Made by a program: the position numbers and the translations under genes
Origin: Sulfitobacter sp. S190
GTDB lineage: Bacteria; Pseudomonadota; Alphaproteobacteria; Rhodobacterales; Rhodobacteraceae
Assembly: GCF_025141935.1 (NCBI RefSeq)
Contig: NZ_CP081120.1
Coordinates: 372,001 to 436,000 of the forward strand
DNA length: 64,000 bases
Direction of reading: 5' to 3'
Notes under the pieces: model-generated
Seen by the model: the letters and a program-made list of their open reading frames with translations, nothing else
What the model was told of the DNA's origin: nothing
Databases searched by the model: none
Shown: positions 52,420 to 60,296 of the stretch, in pieces
Numbering within the stretch: the first letter of the stretch is position 1
Layout of the letters: every line of letters begins with the position of its first letter

Positions 52420-53609
52420 GTGGTGGCCCGCGCCAGATCAGCGGTGGCCGTCAGGTCCGGTTTGCCGGAATCGAGCAGGGGCAGCGCATCGACGAACAGG
52501 ATCCGGTGCGGGACCGCATGCGCCCCGAAAGCGGTGCGGCATTCGGCCCGCAATTCGGCCTCCAGCGCGGTGTCGGCGCGGCTTTCGACCACGAGCGACA
52601 CACGCGCGCCGCGTTTGCTGTCGTCTTCGGCGATGGCCACGCAGGGGGGGATATCGGTCTTGTCGGCGAGAAACCGGTCGATTTCGTCGAGAAACAGGTT
52701 CTGGTCGGCCACCGTGATCATGCGCCCCGCCCGTCCGCGCAAGAACAGATTGCCCTGCGCATCCAGCCGCCCGCTTTCGCCAAGGCTGAGCCAGCCGTCG
52801 GCGTCGCGGCGGGTGTGGGGGTTGGTGCCGGTGAGGTAGCGCTCGAACACATAGGGGCTGCGGACCCAGATGATGCCATCGCGGATGTCGAGCGCGACCC
52901 CGTCGTAGGCCCGCCCGACCGATGCCGCAGGCGTGGTCGTGTCGCAGATCGTGATAAAGCTGGTTTCTGCCGCGCCGTAGAACACCAGACATTCTGCCTT
53001 GGGGCAGGCCTTTGCCATGGCTTCGCGGGTTGGCGCGTCGAGCGCCCCGCCGCCGCACAGCACCAGCCGCAGATCGGGCAGGGCGGGACCGTCCGCCAGC
53101 AACAGGCGCAGCTGTGTGGGCGTCGCATAGAGCACGCTGACCCCTGATTTGCGCAGGGCGGCGGCCTGTGCTGCGGGTTTGTCTCCGTCGAGTGCGGAGT
53201 AGGCGAGACCCAGATGCAGCGCTTCGAGGGCGGCGTAGAGGGTGAGCGAATGGCTCAGCCGCCCCAGCGTCGCGATATGGTCGTGGGAGGTGTAGGAGAA
53301 GGCGGCGGCATTGGCGCGAAAGCTCGCGATCCAGCTGGCCTGCGTGCGCAGGACCTGCCGCGGTGCCCCCGAGGTGCCGCCCGTCAGGGTGACGAAGTGA
53401 TCGGCGGGAATATCGGGCAGGGTGCCGCCGCTGGAGGAGACGCAAAAGCCCCGGTCGCGGCCCAGAGTGGCCCCCAGCAGCCCCAGTGCGCGGCCCGACG
53501 GGCGGTCCGCGATCCCCGTTTGCGGGGGGCCGTCCGCAGGGCGGATGCACTGGCCCTGTGCATGGACGGTCGCATCGGCGTGCCACTGGAATCGGGTTTC
53601 GGAGTGCAT
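52416..53609 (-). CDS. Compact AMP-forming acyl-CoA ligase-like protein
   Basis: A 397-residue adenylate-forming enzyme, shorter than the usual 500-550 residues mainly at the N-terminus. Visible: FVTLTGGTSGAPRQVLRTQA (P-loop, with Arg in place of the usual Lys), VFYGAAETSFITI, GWLSLGESGRLD (Glu for the usual Asp), GRAGRMITVADQN, and the C-terminal catalytic lysine in LLDSGKPDLTATAD. ATG 53609 is preferred over TTG 53642. It forms a two-gene unit with the thiolase-like gene; role perhaps in making a biotin precursor thioester, which is inference. Confidence 0.8.
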   Translation of the reverse strand: MHSETRFQWHADATVHAQGQCIRPADGPPQTGIADRPSGRALGLLGATLGRDRGFCVSSSGGTLPDIPADHFVTLTGGTSGAPRQVLRTQASWIASFRANAAAFSYTSHDHIATLGRLSHSLTLYAALEALHLGLAYSALDGDKPAAQAAALRKSGVSVLYATPTQLRLLLADGPALPDLRLVLCGGGALDAPTREAMAKACPKAECLVFYGAAETSFITICDTTTPAASVGRAYDGVALDIRDGIIWVRSPYVFERYLTGTNPHTRRDADGWLSLGESGRLDAQGNLFLRGRAGRMITVADQNLFLDEIDRFLADKTDIPPCVAIAEDDSKRGARVSLVVESRADTALEAELRAECRTAFGAHAVPHRILFVDALPLLDSGKPDLTATADLARATT

Positions 53610-53714
53610 CTGTAGGCTCTGGCAATTCGGGTCGGGCTGCAAAGGGGTCTCGCGCCGCGCTGCGTGCTATCCTAAGCTGTGCGTCGACCGATACCACCCC
53701 TGAAAGGAATACCC

Positions 53715-54701
53715 ATGACCCAGATGATGCGCGCTGTCGAGATCACCAGCCCCGGTGGCCCGGAGGTTCTGGCGTTGACGCAACGCCCGGTGCCGCAACC
53801 GCAGGCCGGACAGGTCGTGCTCAAGGTGGCCTTTGCCGGGGTCAACCGGCCCGATGCATTGCAGCGGGCGGGGGCCTATGATCCGCCGCCCGGGGCCAGC
53901 GATCTGCCGGGGTTGGAGGCCGCCGGCGAGGTGGTTGCCATCGGCAGTGGCGTGTCGGGGATCGCGCTGGGCGATATGGTCTGTGCCCTGCTGCCCGGCG
54001 GGGGGTATGCCGAATACGTGGCGACGCCCGCCGCGCATTGTCTGCCGGTGCCTGCGGGCATGGACATGGCGCAGGCCGCCTGTCTGCCGGAGACGTTTTT
54101 CACCGTCTGGTCGAACGTGTTCATGCGCGGTGCCTTGCAGGCCGGCGAACGGTTTCTGGTGCACGGCGGGTCCAGCGGCATCGGCACCACCGCGATCCAG
54201 TTGGCGCATGCCTTTGGCGCGCGGGTGTATGCCACCGCGGGATCGGATGAGAAATGCGCCGCCTGCACCGATCTGGGGGCCGAGCGGGCGATCAACTACA
54301 AGACCGAGGATTTCGTGGCGGTGATGAAGGAGGTTGGCGGTGCGAACCTGATCCTCGACATGGTGGGCGGCGCGTATATTGCGCGGAACCTCAAGTCCCT
54401 GGATATGGACGGACGGCTGGTGCAGATCGCGTTCCTGCAGGGCCCGAAGGCCGAGATCAATTTTGCGCCGCTGATGGTGCGGCGGCTGACGGTCACCGGA
54501 TCGACGCTGCGGCCCCAGTCCGATCTGGCCAAGGCGCGTATCGCGGAGCAGTTGCGCGAAGCGGTGTGGCCGCTGCTGGCGGCGGGCAAGGTGGCGCCGG
54601 TGATGGACAGCACCTTTGCACTGGAGGATGCGGCCAAGGCCCACGCCCGCATGGAAAGCAGCGATCACATCGGCAAGATCGTCTTGCAGGTCGACGCCTG
54701 A
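53715..54701 (+). CDS. NAD(P)H-quinone oxidoreductase (PIG3/QOR-like MDR)
   Basis: A 328-residue medium-chain dehydrogenase/reductase without structural zinc. Seen: VAFAGVNRPDALQRAGAYDP, LLPGGGYAEYV, HGGSSGIGTTAIQLAHAFGA (NADPH-binding GxxGxG), and the C-terminal HARMESSDHIGKIVL typical of PIG3-type quinone reductases. AAAGGAA precedes the ATG. It is divergent from the acyl-ligase gene. Confidence 0.88.
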   Translation: MTQMMRAVEITSPGGPEVLALTQRPVPQPQAGQVVLKVAFAGVNRPDALQRAGAYDPPPGASDLPGLEAAGEVVAIGSGVSGIALGDMVCALLPGGGYAEYVATPAAHCLPVPAGMDMAQAACLPETFFTVWSNVFMRGALQAGERFLVHGGSSGIGTTAIQLAHAFGARVYATAGSDEKCAACTDLGAERAINYKTEDFVAVMKEVGGANLILDMVGGAYIARNLKSLDMDGRLVQIAFLQGPKAEINFAPLMVRRLTVTGSTLRPQSDLAKARIAEQLREAVWPLLAAGKVAPVMDSTFALEDAAKAHARMESSDHIGKIVLQVDA

Positions 54702-54707
54702 TAAATC

Positions 54708-54738
54708 GAAGGGCTGCCTGCACCGCAGACAGCCCTTC
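54708..54738. terminator. Putative bidirectional terminator after the quinone reductase gene
   Basis: GAAGGGCTGCCTGC (54708-54721) and GCAGACAGCCCTTC (54725-54738) form a 14-bp stem with one mismatch and a 3-nt loop. No T-run follows on either side, so efficiency is uncertain. It sits between two convergent genes. Confidence 0.55.
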
Positions 54739-54758
54739 CCCCCTTACATCGGGTGGTC

Positions 54759-56156
54759 TCAGGTGCCGTAGACGACCCCCCACATGTAATCCTCGAACCG
54801 GCCTTCGGAGAGCGAAACGGGCAGGATGCCGCCCCAGCTCCAGACGCGGAATTTGAAATGGCCGCTGTCGTGGCGCCACCAGTCGCCGTGGTCGATGTTG
54901 AGCGCGCCTTCGAACACGACCCAGTGGTCGGGAAAGGCCACGCGCGGCGCCGGATTACCCGCCAGTGCCGCGCTCACCATCATCAGGCCCACGCCACCCG
55001 CCTTGCACGCGGTATCGCAGGATTTGACCGCGGCCTCTTCGCCCCAGACGGCGCAGCTTTCGTAGGTCACATCGCCCAGCATCAGCATTTCGCGCAGCCA
55101 GCCCTTCATCTCCCACGGGGTCGTCACACCCTGAACGATGCCCTGCTCCCAGCCCTGTTCGGTGCCGTCGATGTCAAACAGCGCATTTTCCGCGTCCCGC
55201 ATGGCGGCCATCACCATCCAGTCGGCCTGATTGACGAGCCCTGCGGGGCTGCTCGATTTGACGAGCGCCGAGGGATGCAGGGTTTTCGTGCGCATCCGTG
55301 CGTGTCCCTTTTCGAACAGGTCGATGCAGAAGCGGGCGTAATCGTCGGGGCGCCGCTTGGCATAGAGATAGACGATCGCCGCGGGGCCACACAGCGGCGT
55401 GCGGGCCTGATCGACAATCAGCGGTGTGGCAATATTGGCCGCGATCTGGTCGGCGACGGTGGCGCGGTCCAGTTCTGGCCACGCGCCGGGGCCGGTGCCT
55501 GCACGAAAGGCGGCCAAACGGTTGGTGTGGTCCGTCGGCACGGGGCGGGCGGGCGCTGCACCACCGACACCGGTCCAGACCGATTGCGGCTTGGGATAGC
55601 CTGCGTCGACCCGTTCGGTCGTGGTGTCGTACCTCCAGTATTCGTCCCCCGAAAAGAAGTACACTTTGCCCGCCCGGTCCCCCGTGCCGCCCAGAACCGC
55701 ATCGAACGGACCGGTCAGGCCGGACCACGCCGATGCGATGGATTTGGGGTAGCCTGCGTCGATCTGGTTCTTGTCCCAGTCGTAGCGCACGTAGTGCGAC
55801 CCCTTGAAAAAGTAGAGTTTGTTGTTTGTCGGCAGGGTGACGGCCGCGTCGACGCCGCTGCTCCAGACGCCGGACCAGCCCGATGCGATGCTGCGCGGAT
55901 AGCCCGGATCGGTGTGGTTGGTCTGCGTGTCGTAGCGGGTATAGCGATCACCCGAGAAGAAGTAGATCTTGTGCGCCCTGTCGCCCTGGCCTTCGACAAC
56001 GGCATCGGGGTTGCGCGGCACCCCTTTCCAGAAGCGGGCGATCGGCTGCGGATAGCCGGGGTCCGTGCGGCCCCGTGCCAGATCAAATCGCCAGTACTGG
56101 GCTCCGGAGAAGAAATACATTTTGTTGTTTGTATGGGTATGCGCGGCGTCCAACAT
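54759..56156 (-). CDS. Hemopexin-repeat protein with probable papain-like C-terminal domain
   Basis: A 465-residue protein without a signal peptide. The N-terminal 200 residues hold four hemopexin-like repeats with the core YFFSGxxYxRYD (for example KMYFFSGAQYWRFD, KIYFFSGDRYTRYD, KLYFFKGSHYVRYD, KVYFFSGDEYWRYD), each ending GYPxxI. Residues about 230-465 are a separate domain: TPLCGPAAIVYLYAKRRPDD with Cys 256 and FPDHWVVFEGALN with His 411, separated by 155 residues. That order and the CGPA and HWVV contexts are typical of papain-like (C39-like) cysteine peptidases. I infer a binding-plus-catalytic fusion, possibly an effector or toxin; the family is not one I can name. GGAG precedes the ATG. 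Confidence 0.7.
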   Translation of the reverse strand: MLDAAHTHTNNKMYFFSGAQYWRFDLARGRTDPGYPQPIARFWKGVPRNPDAVVEGQGDRAHKIYFFSGDRYTRYDTQTNHTDPGYPRSIASGWSGVWSSGVDAAVTLPTNNKLYFFKGSHYVRYDWDKNQIDAGYPKSIASAWSGLTGPFDAVLGGTGDRAGKVYFFSGDEYWRYDTTTERVDAGYPKPQSVWTGVGGAAPARPVPTDHTNRLAAFRAGTGPGAWPELDRATVADQIAANIATPLIVDQARTPLCGPAAIVYLYAKRRPDDYARFCIDLFEKGHARMRTKTLHPSALVKSSSPAGLVNQADWMVMAAMRDAENALFDIDGTEQGWEQGIVQGVTTPWEMKGWLREMLMLGDVTYESCAVWGEEAAVKSCDTACKAGGVGLMMVSAALAGNPAPRVAFPDHWVVFEGALNIDHGDWWRHDSGHFKFRVWSWGGILPVSLSEGRFEDYMWGVVYGT

Positions 56157-56285
56157 GTGAATGCTCCGATGGCTGAAAATATGAATTTGTCCAAGTCCCG
56201 CAAAATGGCGGGCTTCATATCTTAGGCACGGGGCGGGCGTTCCCGCTATGGGGGAATACCCTACTTTGGGGGACTTATTTGCCGC

Positions 56286-56927
56286 TCAGCGGATGGGATC
56301 GAACAGCGCATCGGTCATGCGGCAGTCGCGCAGCACGTCGCGTCCGCAGGGCACGGGGTCAAGCGATTTGGACAGGCAAATCCGTGCTTCGTGGATGTAG
56401 CCGTCGCGGCAGGTGATGGTGATGCCGTCGGCCTCCAGATCGGGATTGGCGTCAAGAAACGCCTCTTCGATGACGGCTGCGGGCAGTTTGACCTGACGCT
56501 CCAGTTGCCGCAGCACGGCGGGCCGGGTGATGCGGGCGTAGGCGTCGCGCGACAGGGCGTAATAGTCGGTGGCGGTCAGATCGGTGCAGGTGCCGTGTTT
56601 TTTCCACTGGTGCCACGCCAGACCGCCGGTGCCCATGATATCGGCCATGTCGGCCGTCATGCCCCGCGAGGGCGGGCGTTTGGCGCTGCGGCAGTAGGAG
56701 GGGAAGCCACGCTCGAACTGCGGCCAGAGCCCGTGCAGGATCCAGCCGTGGTCGTGACGCGCATCGCATTGCGGCGAATTGCGCGCATCGCCTTCGCGCG
56801 CGCACCAGTTGGCCGACCAGCTGAGCGCCATGACGTAATAGTCGAATTCGCCGGCCACCTCGCCTTCGGCCGCGGCGGGCAGCGCGGGGGTCAGCGACAG
56901 CAATAGGGCGGCAATCAGGCGGCGCAT
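56286..56927 (-). CDS. Ribonuclease T2 family protein with altered catalytic motif
   Basis: A 213-residue secreted protein. The signal peptide is RRLIAALLLSLTPALPAAAE. CAS1 is ILHGLWPQFE with His 65; CAS2 is GLAWHQWKKHGTC with His 106 and His 111. The family consensus has Glu where Gln 107 stands (HEWxKHGTC). Cysteines 42, 54, 114 and others fit the RNase T2 disulfide pattern. RNase T2 enzymes cleave RNA in the periplasm or outside the cell. Both neighbours lie about 130 bp away. Confidence 0.87.
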   Translation of the reverse strand: MRRLIAALLLSLTPALPAAAEGEVAGEFDYYVMALSWSANWCAREGDARNSPQCDARHDHGWILHGLWPQFERGFPSYCRSAKRPPSRGMTADMADIMGTGGLAWHQWKKHGTCTDLTATDYYALSRDAYARITRPAVLRQLERQVKLPAAVIEEAFLDANPDLEADGITITCRDGYIHEARICLSKSLDPVPCGRDVLRDCRMTDALFDPIR

Positions 56928-57053
56928 CTGGGGTCTTTCCTTATGGGCGGTTGCCCTCTATATAAGCCACAAGTTCCCCCACAATGGAAACGGTTCCGGT
57001 TCTCGGGACAGCCCAGCCAGGCGACGGGGAAGTTGTGTTCATAGGAGAGAGAC

Positions 57054-57821
57054 ATGTCGAAACTGCTGCACCCCAAGGCGACCGCCGTTTGGCTGGTCGA
57101 CAACACCACGTTGAGCTTCAAGCAGATTGCCGATTTCACAGACATGCACGAGCTGGAAATCCAGGGCATCGCCGATGGCGACGTGGCCGTGGGTGTGAAG
57201 GGGTTCGACCCCATCGCCAATAACCAGCTCGAGCAGGCAGAAATCGACAGCGCAGAGGCCAACCCGCTGCACAAGATGAAGCTGAAGCCCAATGCCGCCG
57301 CTGCGGGCGAGGAAAAGCGCCGTGGTCCGCGCTATACCCCGCTGTCCAAGCGTCAGGACCGGCCTGCGTCGATCCTGTGGCTGGTGAAGTTCCACCCCGA
57401 ACTGGCCGATGCGCAGATCAGCAAGCTGGTGGGCACCACCAAGCCGACCATTCAGGCGATTCGCGAGCGGACGCATTGGAACATCGCCAACATCCAGCCG
57501 ATTGATCCGGTGGCGCTGGGCCTGTGCAAGCAGTCCGAGCTGGACGCCGCCGTGCAAAAGGCCGCGGCCAAGCGGGCCGCCGAAGGGTCGGTGATGACCG
57601 ACGACGAACGCCGCAAGCTGGTCAGCACCGAGCAGAGCCTTGGCATGGACAACGAGCCGCGCATTCCGACCGCCATCGAGGGTCTGGAGACGTTCACGTT
57701 GACCGATGATGCGTCCGACGACGAGGAAGACACCAAGAAAGACAGCGATTTCGCGGATGCCGACAGCTTCTTCAACCTGCCCGAAGGTGACGCGGACGCC
57801 GAGGACGACGACAGCAAGTAA
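57054..57821 (+). CDS. trcR: DUF1013/TrcR-type cell-cycle transcriptional regulator
   Basis: A 255-residue alphaproteobacterial protein. SKLLHPKATAVWLVDNTTLS, FKQIADFTDMHELEIQGIAD and RASILWLVKFHPELADAQIS-like text (PASILWLVKFHPELADAQIS) followed by KLVGTTKPTIQAIRERTHWN are diagnostic for the DUF1013 family, represented in Caulobacter by TrcR. An acidic C-terminal tail (DDASDDEEDTKKDSDF) is present. It likely acts with RNA polymerase in transcription. AGGAGAGAG precedes the ATG. Confidence 0.88.
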   Translation: MSKLLHPKATAVWLVDNTTLSFKQIADFTDMHELEIQGIADGDVAVGVKGFDPIANNQLEQAEIDSAEANPLHKMKLKPNAAAAGEEKRRGPRYTPLSKRQDRPASILWLVKFHPELADAQISKLVGTTKPTIQAIRERTHWNIANIQPIDPVALGLCKQSELDAAVQKAAAKRAAEGSVMTDDERRKLVSTEQSLGMDNEPRIPTAIEGLETFTLTDDASDDEEDTKKDSDFADADSFFNLPEGDADAEDDDSK

Positions 57822-57932
57822 GAGGTGCTGCGGGAACTTACCGGCCTGCCGGTGGTTGCATTGATGGGACTGCCCGGTCTGGGTGGTCCCTTTTTCACCT
57901 CTGGCCGGGCCGCGCAAAGACACGAGGACGCG

Positions 57933-59027
57933 ATGATCGAAACCAGCGTGATGATTCTATGGGGACTGTGTGTCCTGATGCTGTTGATGAGTGTTGCGCC
58001 GCTCAGCAAGCTGCCGCACGGGGCGATCCGCGGGCTGGCGTTTCCGCGCCAACAGCTGTTTTGGGCCGGTGTCGGCGGTGGTGTCGCTGCCGTCGTGCTT
58101 GGCGGCGGGATCTGGCTCGTTCTGGGCTTTTTCGTGGTTGCCGTGATCCAGGCCGTCTATATCGCGAAATTCACGCCGTTCTGGTGGCGCCAGTCCGTGG
58201 CGGCGGATGATGCTTTGCTGGCCGATACCGACCGCCATCTGGCGCTGCTGGCCGCCAACGTCAAGAAATCGAACCGTTCCTACGACCGGCTGGTGCAGAT
58301 GATCCAGCGCGAGAGCCCCGATATCGCCATGGCGATTGAGGTGGACCAGCCGTGGATCGACGCGCTGAAAGGGCCGCTGGAGCGGCATTATCCCCATTGG
58401 ATCGAAGTGCCGCTCGATACCGGATACGGCATGTGCGTGATGTCGAAGCTGAAGCTGAGCGACTGGGAGGTGCGCGAGGTCATCACCGAGGGCGTGCCGT
58501 CGATCCGCACGGTGGTCGAGTTGGCATCCGGCGGGCACGTGCGGTTGTATGTGGTCCATCCCGAACCCCCCATCGCCACCCACGACACCAAGGGCCGCGA
58601 CGGCGAGATTGCGTTGGTCGGTCTGGAGGCCGAGCGCGACAGCATGCCCACGATCGTGACCGGGGATCTGAACGACGTGGCGTGGTCGACCACAACGCGG
58701 CGGTTCCAGCGGTTGTCGGGATTGCTGGACCCGCGGGTCGGGCGCGGTTTCTACAACACGTTCAGCGCCTTTTACTGGTGGGCCCGCTGGCCGCTGGACC
58801 ATCTGTTTCACGACCCCCAGTTCCGGCTGATCGGGATGGAGCGGTTGGGCAAGATCGGGTCGGACCATTTCCCGATGATGTTCAAGCTGGCGTTGGCCAA
58901 TGCGCCCGCGCAGGAAACCGACCCCGGTGCGAAATGCCCCGTGGAGGAAGAAGAGGTGCGCGACATGATCGCCGAAGAGCGGGACCGCAAACGCACCGCG
59001 ATCGGCAGTGATTGGGAAGACGAATAG
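57933..59027 (+). CDS. Endonuclease/exonuclease/phosphatase (EEP) family membrane protein
   Basis: A 364-residue protein. Two N-terminal hydrophobic segments (SVMILWGLCVLMLLMSVAPL and AAVVLGGGIWLVLGFFVVAV) anchor it, and the EEP domain follows from about residue 100: LAANVKKSNRSYDRLVQMIQ, AIEVDQPWIDALKG (metal Glu), VVHPEPPIATHDTK, VTGDLNDVAWSTT (Asp/Asn) and KIGSDHFPMMFKL (Asp-His pair). It should be a metal-dependent phosphohydrolase facing the periplasm. ATG 57933 follows GAGGA. Confidence 0.86.
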   Translation: MIETSVMILWGLCVLMLLMSVAPLSKLPHGAIRGLAFPRQQLFWAGVGGGVAAVVLGGGIWLVLGFFVVAVIQAVYIAKFTPFWWRQSVAADDALLADTDRHLALLAANVKKSNRSYDRLVQMIQRESPDIAMAIEVDQPWIDALKGPLERHYPHWIEVPLDTGYGMCVMSKLKLSDWEVREVITEGVPSIRTVVELASGGHVRLYVVHPEPPIATHDTKGRDGEIALVGLEAERDSMPTIVTGDLNDVAWSTTTRRFQRLSGLLDPRVGRGFYNTFSAFYWWARWPLDHLFHDPQFRLIGMERLGKIGSDHFPMMFKLALANAPAQETDPGAKCPVEEEEVRDMIAEERDRKRTAIGSDWEDE

Positions 59028-59196
59028 CCACATCCCGCACCCCTGTTTTGCAAAATCGCGCGGAGACGGTTGCCAGAGCTTTTCGATTCGGGTGATAAGA
59101 CGCTGATCCGCGTCAGTGGACGCATGAAATTTACCGGTTTTCCGCTGCTGTACGCGGTCGCCCCGCGCGGGGCTTGATCGCGAAAGGCCGGAAAGG

Positions 59197-59224
59197 GCCG
59201 CCTGCTTTGGGAGGAGCGGGCGGC
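59197..59224 (-). terminator. Weak terminator after recR
   Basis: GCCGCCTGC (59197-59205) and GCGGGCGGC (59216-59224) pair except for one mismatch across a 10-nt loop. On the minus strand a short T-rich stretch follows. It lies 11 bp beyond the recR stop. Confidence 0.45.
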
Positions 59225-59234
59225 TCGTTTATTT

Positions 59235-59828
59235 TCAGAGGGATTTGCGGGCCTGCATGGCGGCGGTGATGGTCCCGTCGTCGAGGTAGTCGAGTTCTCC
59301 GCCGATGGGCACGCCCTGGGCAAGCGAGGACAGGGTCACCTGACCGTCGAGTTGGTCGGCGATGTAATGCGCGGTGGTCTGGCCGTCGATGGTGGCGTTG
59401 AGCGCGAGGATGACTTCGGTGACGTTTTCCATGGCGATCCGGTCGAGCAGGCGCGGGATGCGCAATTCCTGCGGGCCGATGGCGTCGAGCGCCGACAGCG
59501 TGCCGCCGAGCACATGGTAGCGCCCCTTGAACACGCCCGAGCGTTCCATGGCCCACAGATCGGCCACGTCTTCGACGACGCACAGCTCGCCGTTGGCACG
59601 TTTCTCGCTTTCGCAGATGTCGCAGATGTCCGATGTGCCGACGTTGCCGCAGTTGAGGCATTCGCGGGCGGTTGCGGCCACATCCTGCATGACCTGTGCC
59701 AGGGGTGTCAGCAGCAGGCTGCGCTTGCGGATCAGGTGCAGGACCGCGCGCCGCGCCGACCGCGGCCCCAGACCCGGGAGCTTGGCCATGAGTTCGATCA
59801 GGGCTTCGATATCGCTGGTCGAACTCAC
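59235..59828 (-). CDS. recR: Recombination protein RecR
   Basis: A 197-residue protein that loads RecA with RecFO at gaps. Helix-hairpin-helix [17 protein letters not shown], a Cys4 zinc site ([18 protein letters not shown]), the Toprim domain [20 protein letters not shown] with [18 protein letters not shown], and [16 protein letters not shown] are seen. GTG start with GGAG upstream. Last gene of dnaX-ybaB-recR; a copy of the 22-bp repeat lies antisense in the gap before it. Confidence 0.95.
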   Translation of the reverse strand: MSSTSDIEALIELMAKLPGLGPRSARRAVLHLIRKRSLLLTPLAQVMQDVAATARECLNCGNVGTSDICDICESEKRANGELCVVEDVADLWAMERSGVFKGRYHVLGGTLSALDAIGPQELRIPRLLDRIAMENVTEVILALNATIDGQTTAHYIADQLDGQVTLSSLAQGVPIGGELDYLDDGTITAAMQARKSL

Positions 59829-59858
59829 GCGGCGGCTCCGGGTCGAGAGGGGGGGATT

Positions 59859-59880
59859 GAGTTTAGGGGCAAGATGAAGG
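59859..59880 (+). repeat. 22-bp intergenic repeat, copy 3
   Basis: Identical to copies at 28600-28621 and 41034-41055 (core TTTAGGGGCAAGATGAAG). Unlike the other two it is antisense to the surrounding genes: ybaB and recR are read on the minus strand. It lies between the ybaB stop and the recR start and has no matching hairpin on its 3' side. Confidence 0.75.
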
Positions 59881-59891
59881 GGCGGTTGCGA

Positions 59892-60236
59892 TCAGAACGG
59901 CAGCTTCATGCCCGCCGGCAGGCCGAGGCCTTCGGTGAGTTTGCCCATCTCTTCCTGCGCGCGGTCGTTGGCTTTGCCCTGTGCGTCCTTGATCGCGGCG
60001 AGGATCAGGTCTTCGACGACTTCCTTGTCGTCGCCGTTGAAGATCGAGGGATCAATGTCGAGGCCCTTGAGTTCGCCCTTGGCGGTGCAGGTCGCCTTGA
60101 CCAGACCGGCGCCCGCTTCGCCCTCGACCATGATGTTGTGCATTTCTTCCTGCATCTCGGCCATTTTGCCCTGCATTTCCTGGGCTTTTTTCATCATCCC
60201 GGCCATATCGCCGAGCCCGCCTAGTCCTTTGAACAT
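59892..60236 (-). CDS. ybaB: YbaB/EbfC family nucleoid-associated protein
   Basis: A 114-residue DNA-binding protein. An N-terminal helix rich in Met and Gln (MAGMMKKAQEMQGKMAEMQE) is followed by GEAGAGLVKATCTAKGELKG and the tail ANDRAQEEMGKLTEGLGLPA. It sits in the conserved order dnaX-ybaB-recR, 60 bp after dnaX. Confidence 0.94.
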   Translation of the reverse strand: MFKGLGGLGDMAGMMKKAQEMQGKMAEMQEEMHNIMVEGEAGAGLVKATCTAKGELKGLDIDPSIFNGDDKEVVEDLILAAIKDAQGKANDRAQEEMGKLTEGLGLPAGMKLPF

Positions 60237-60296
60237 GGGTGTTCTCCTGTCGTTGTGTTGGTGTTGATATGTGGGTTGCGCCTGCGCGCGGCAAGG

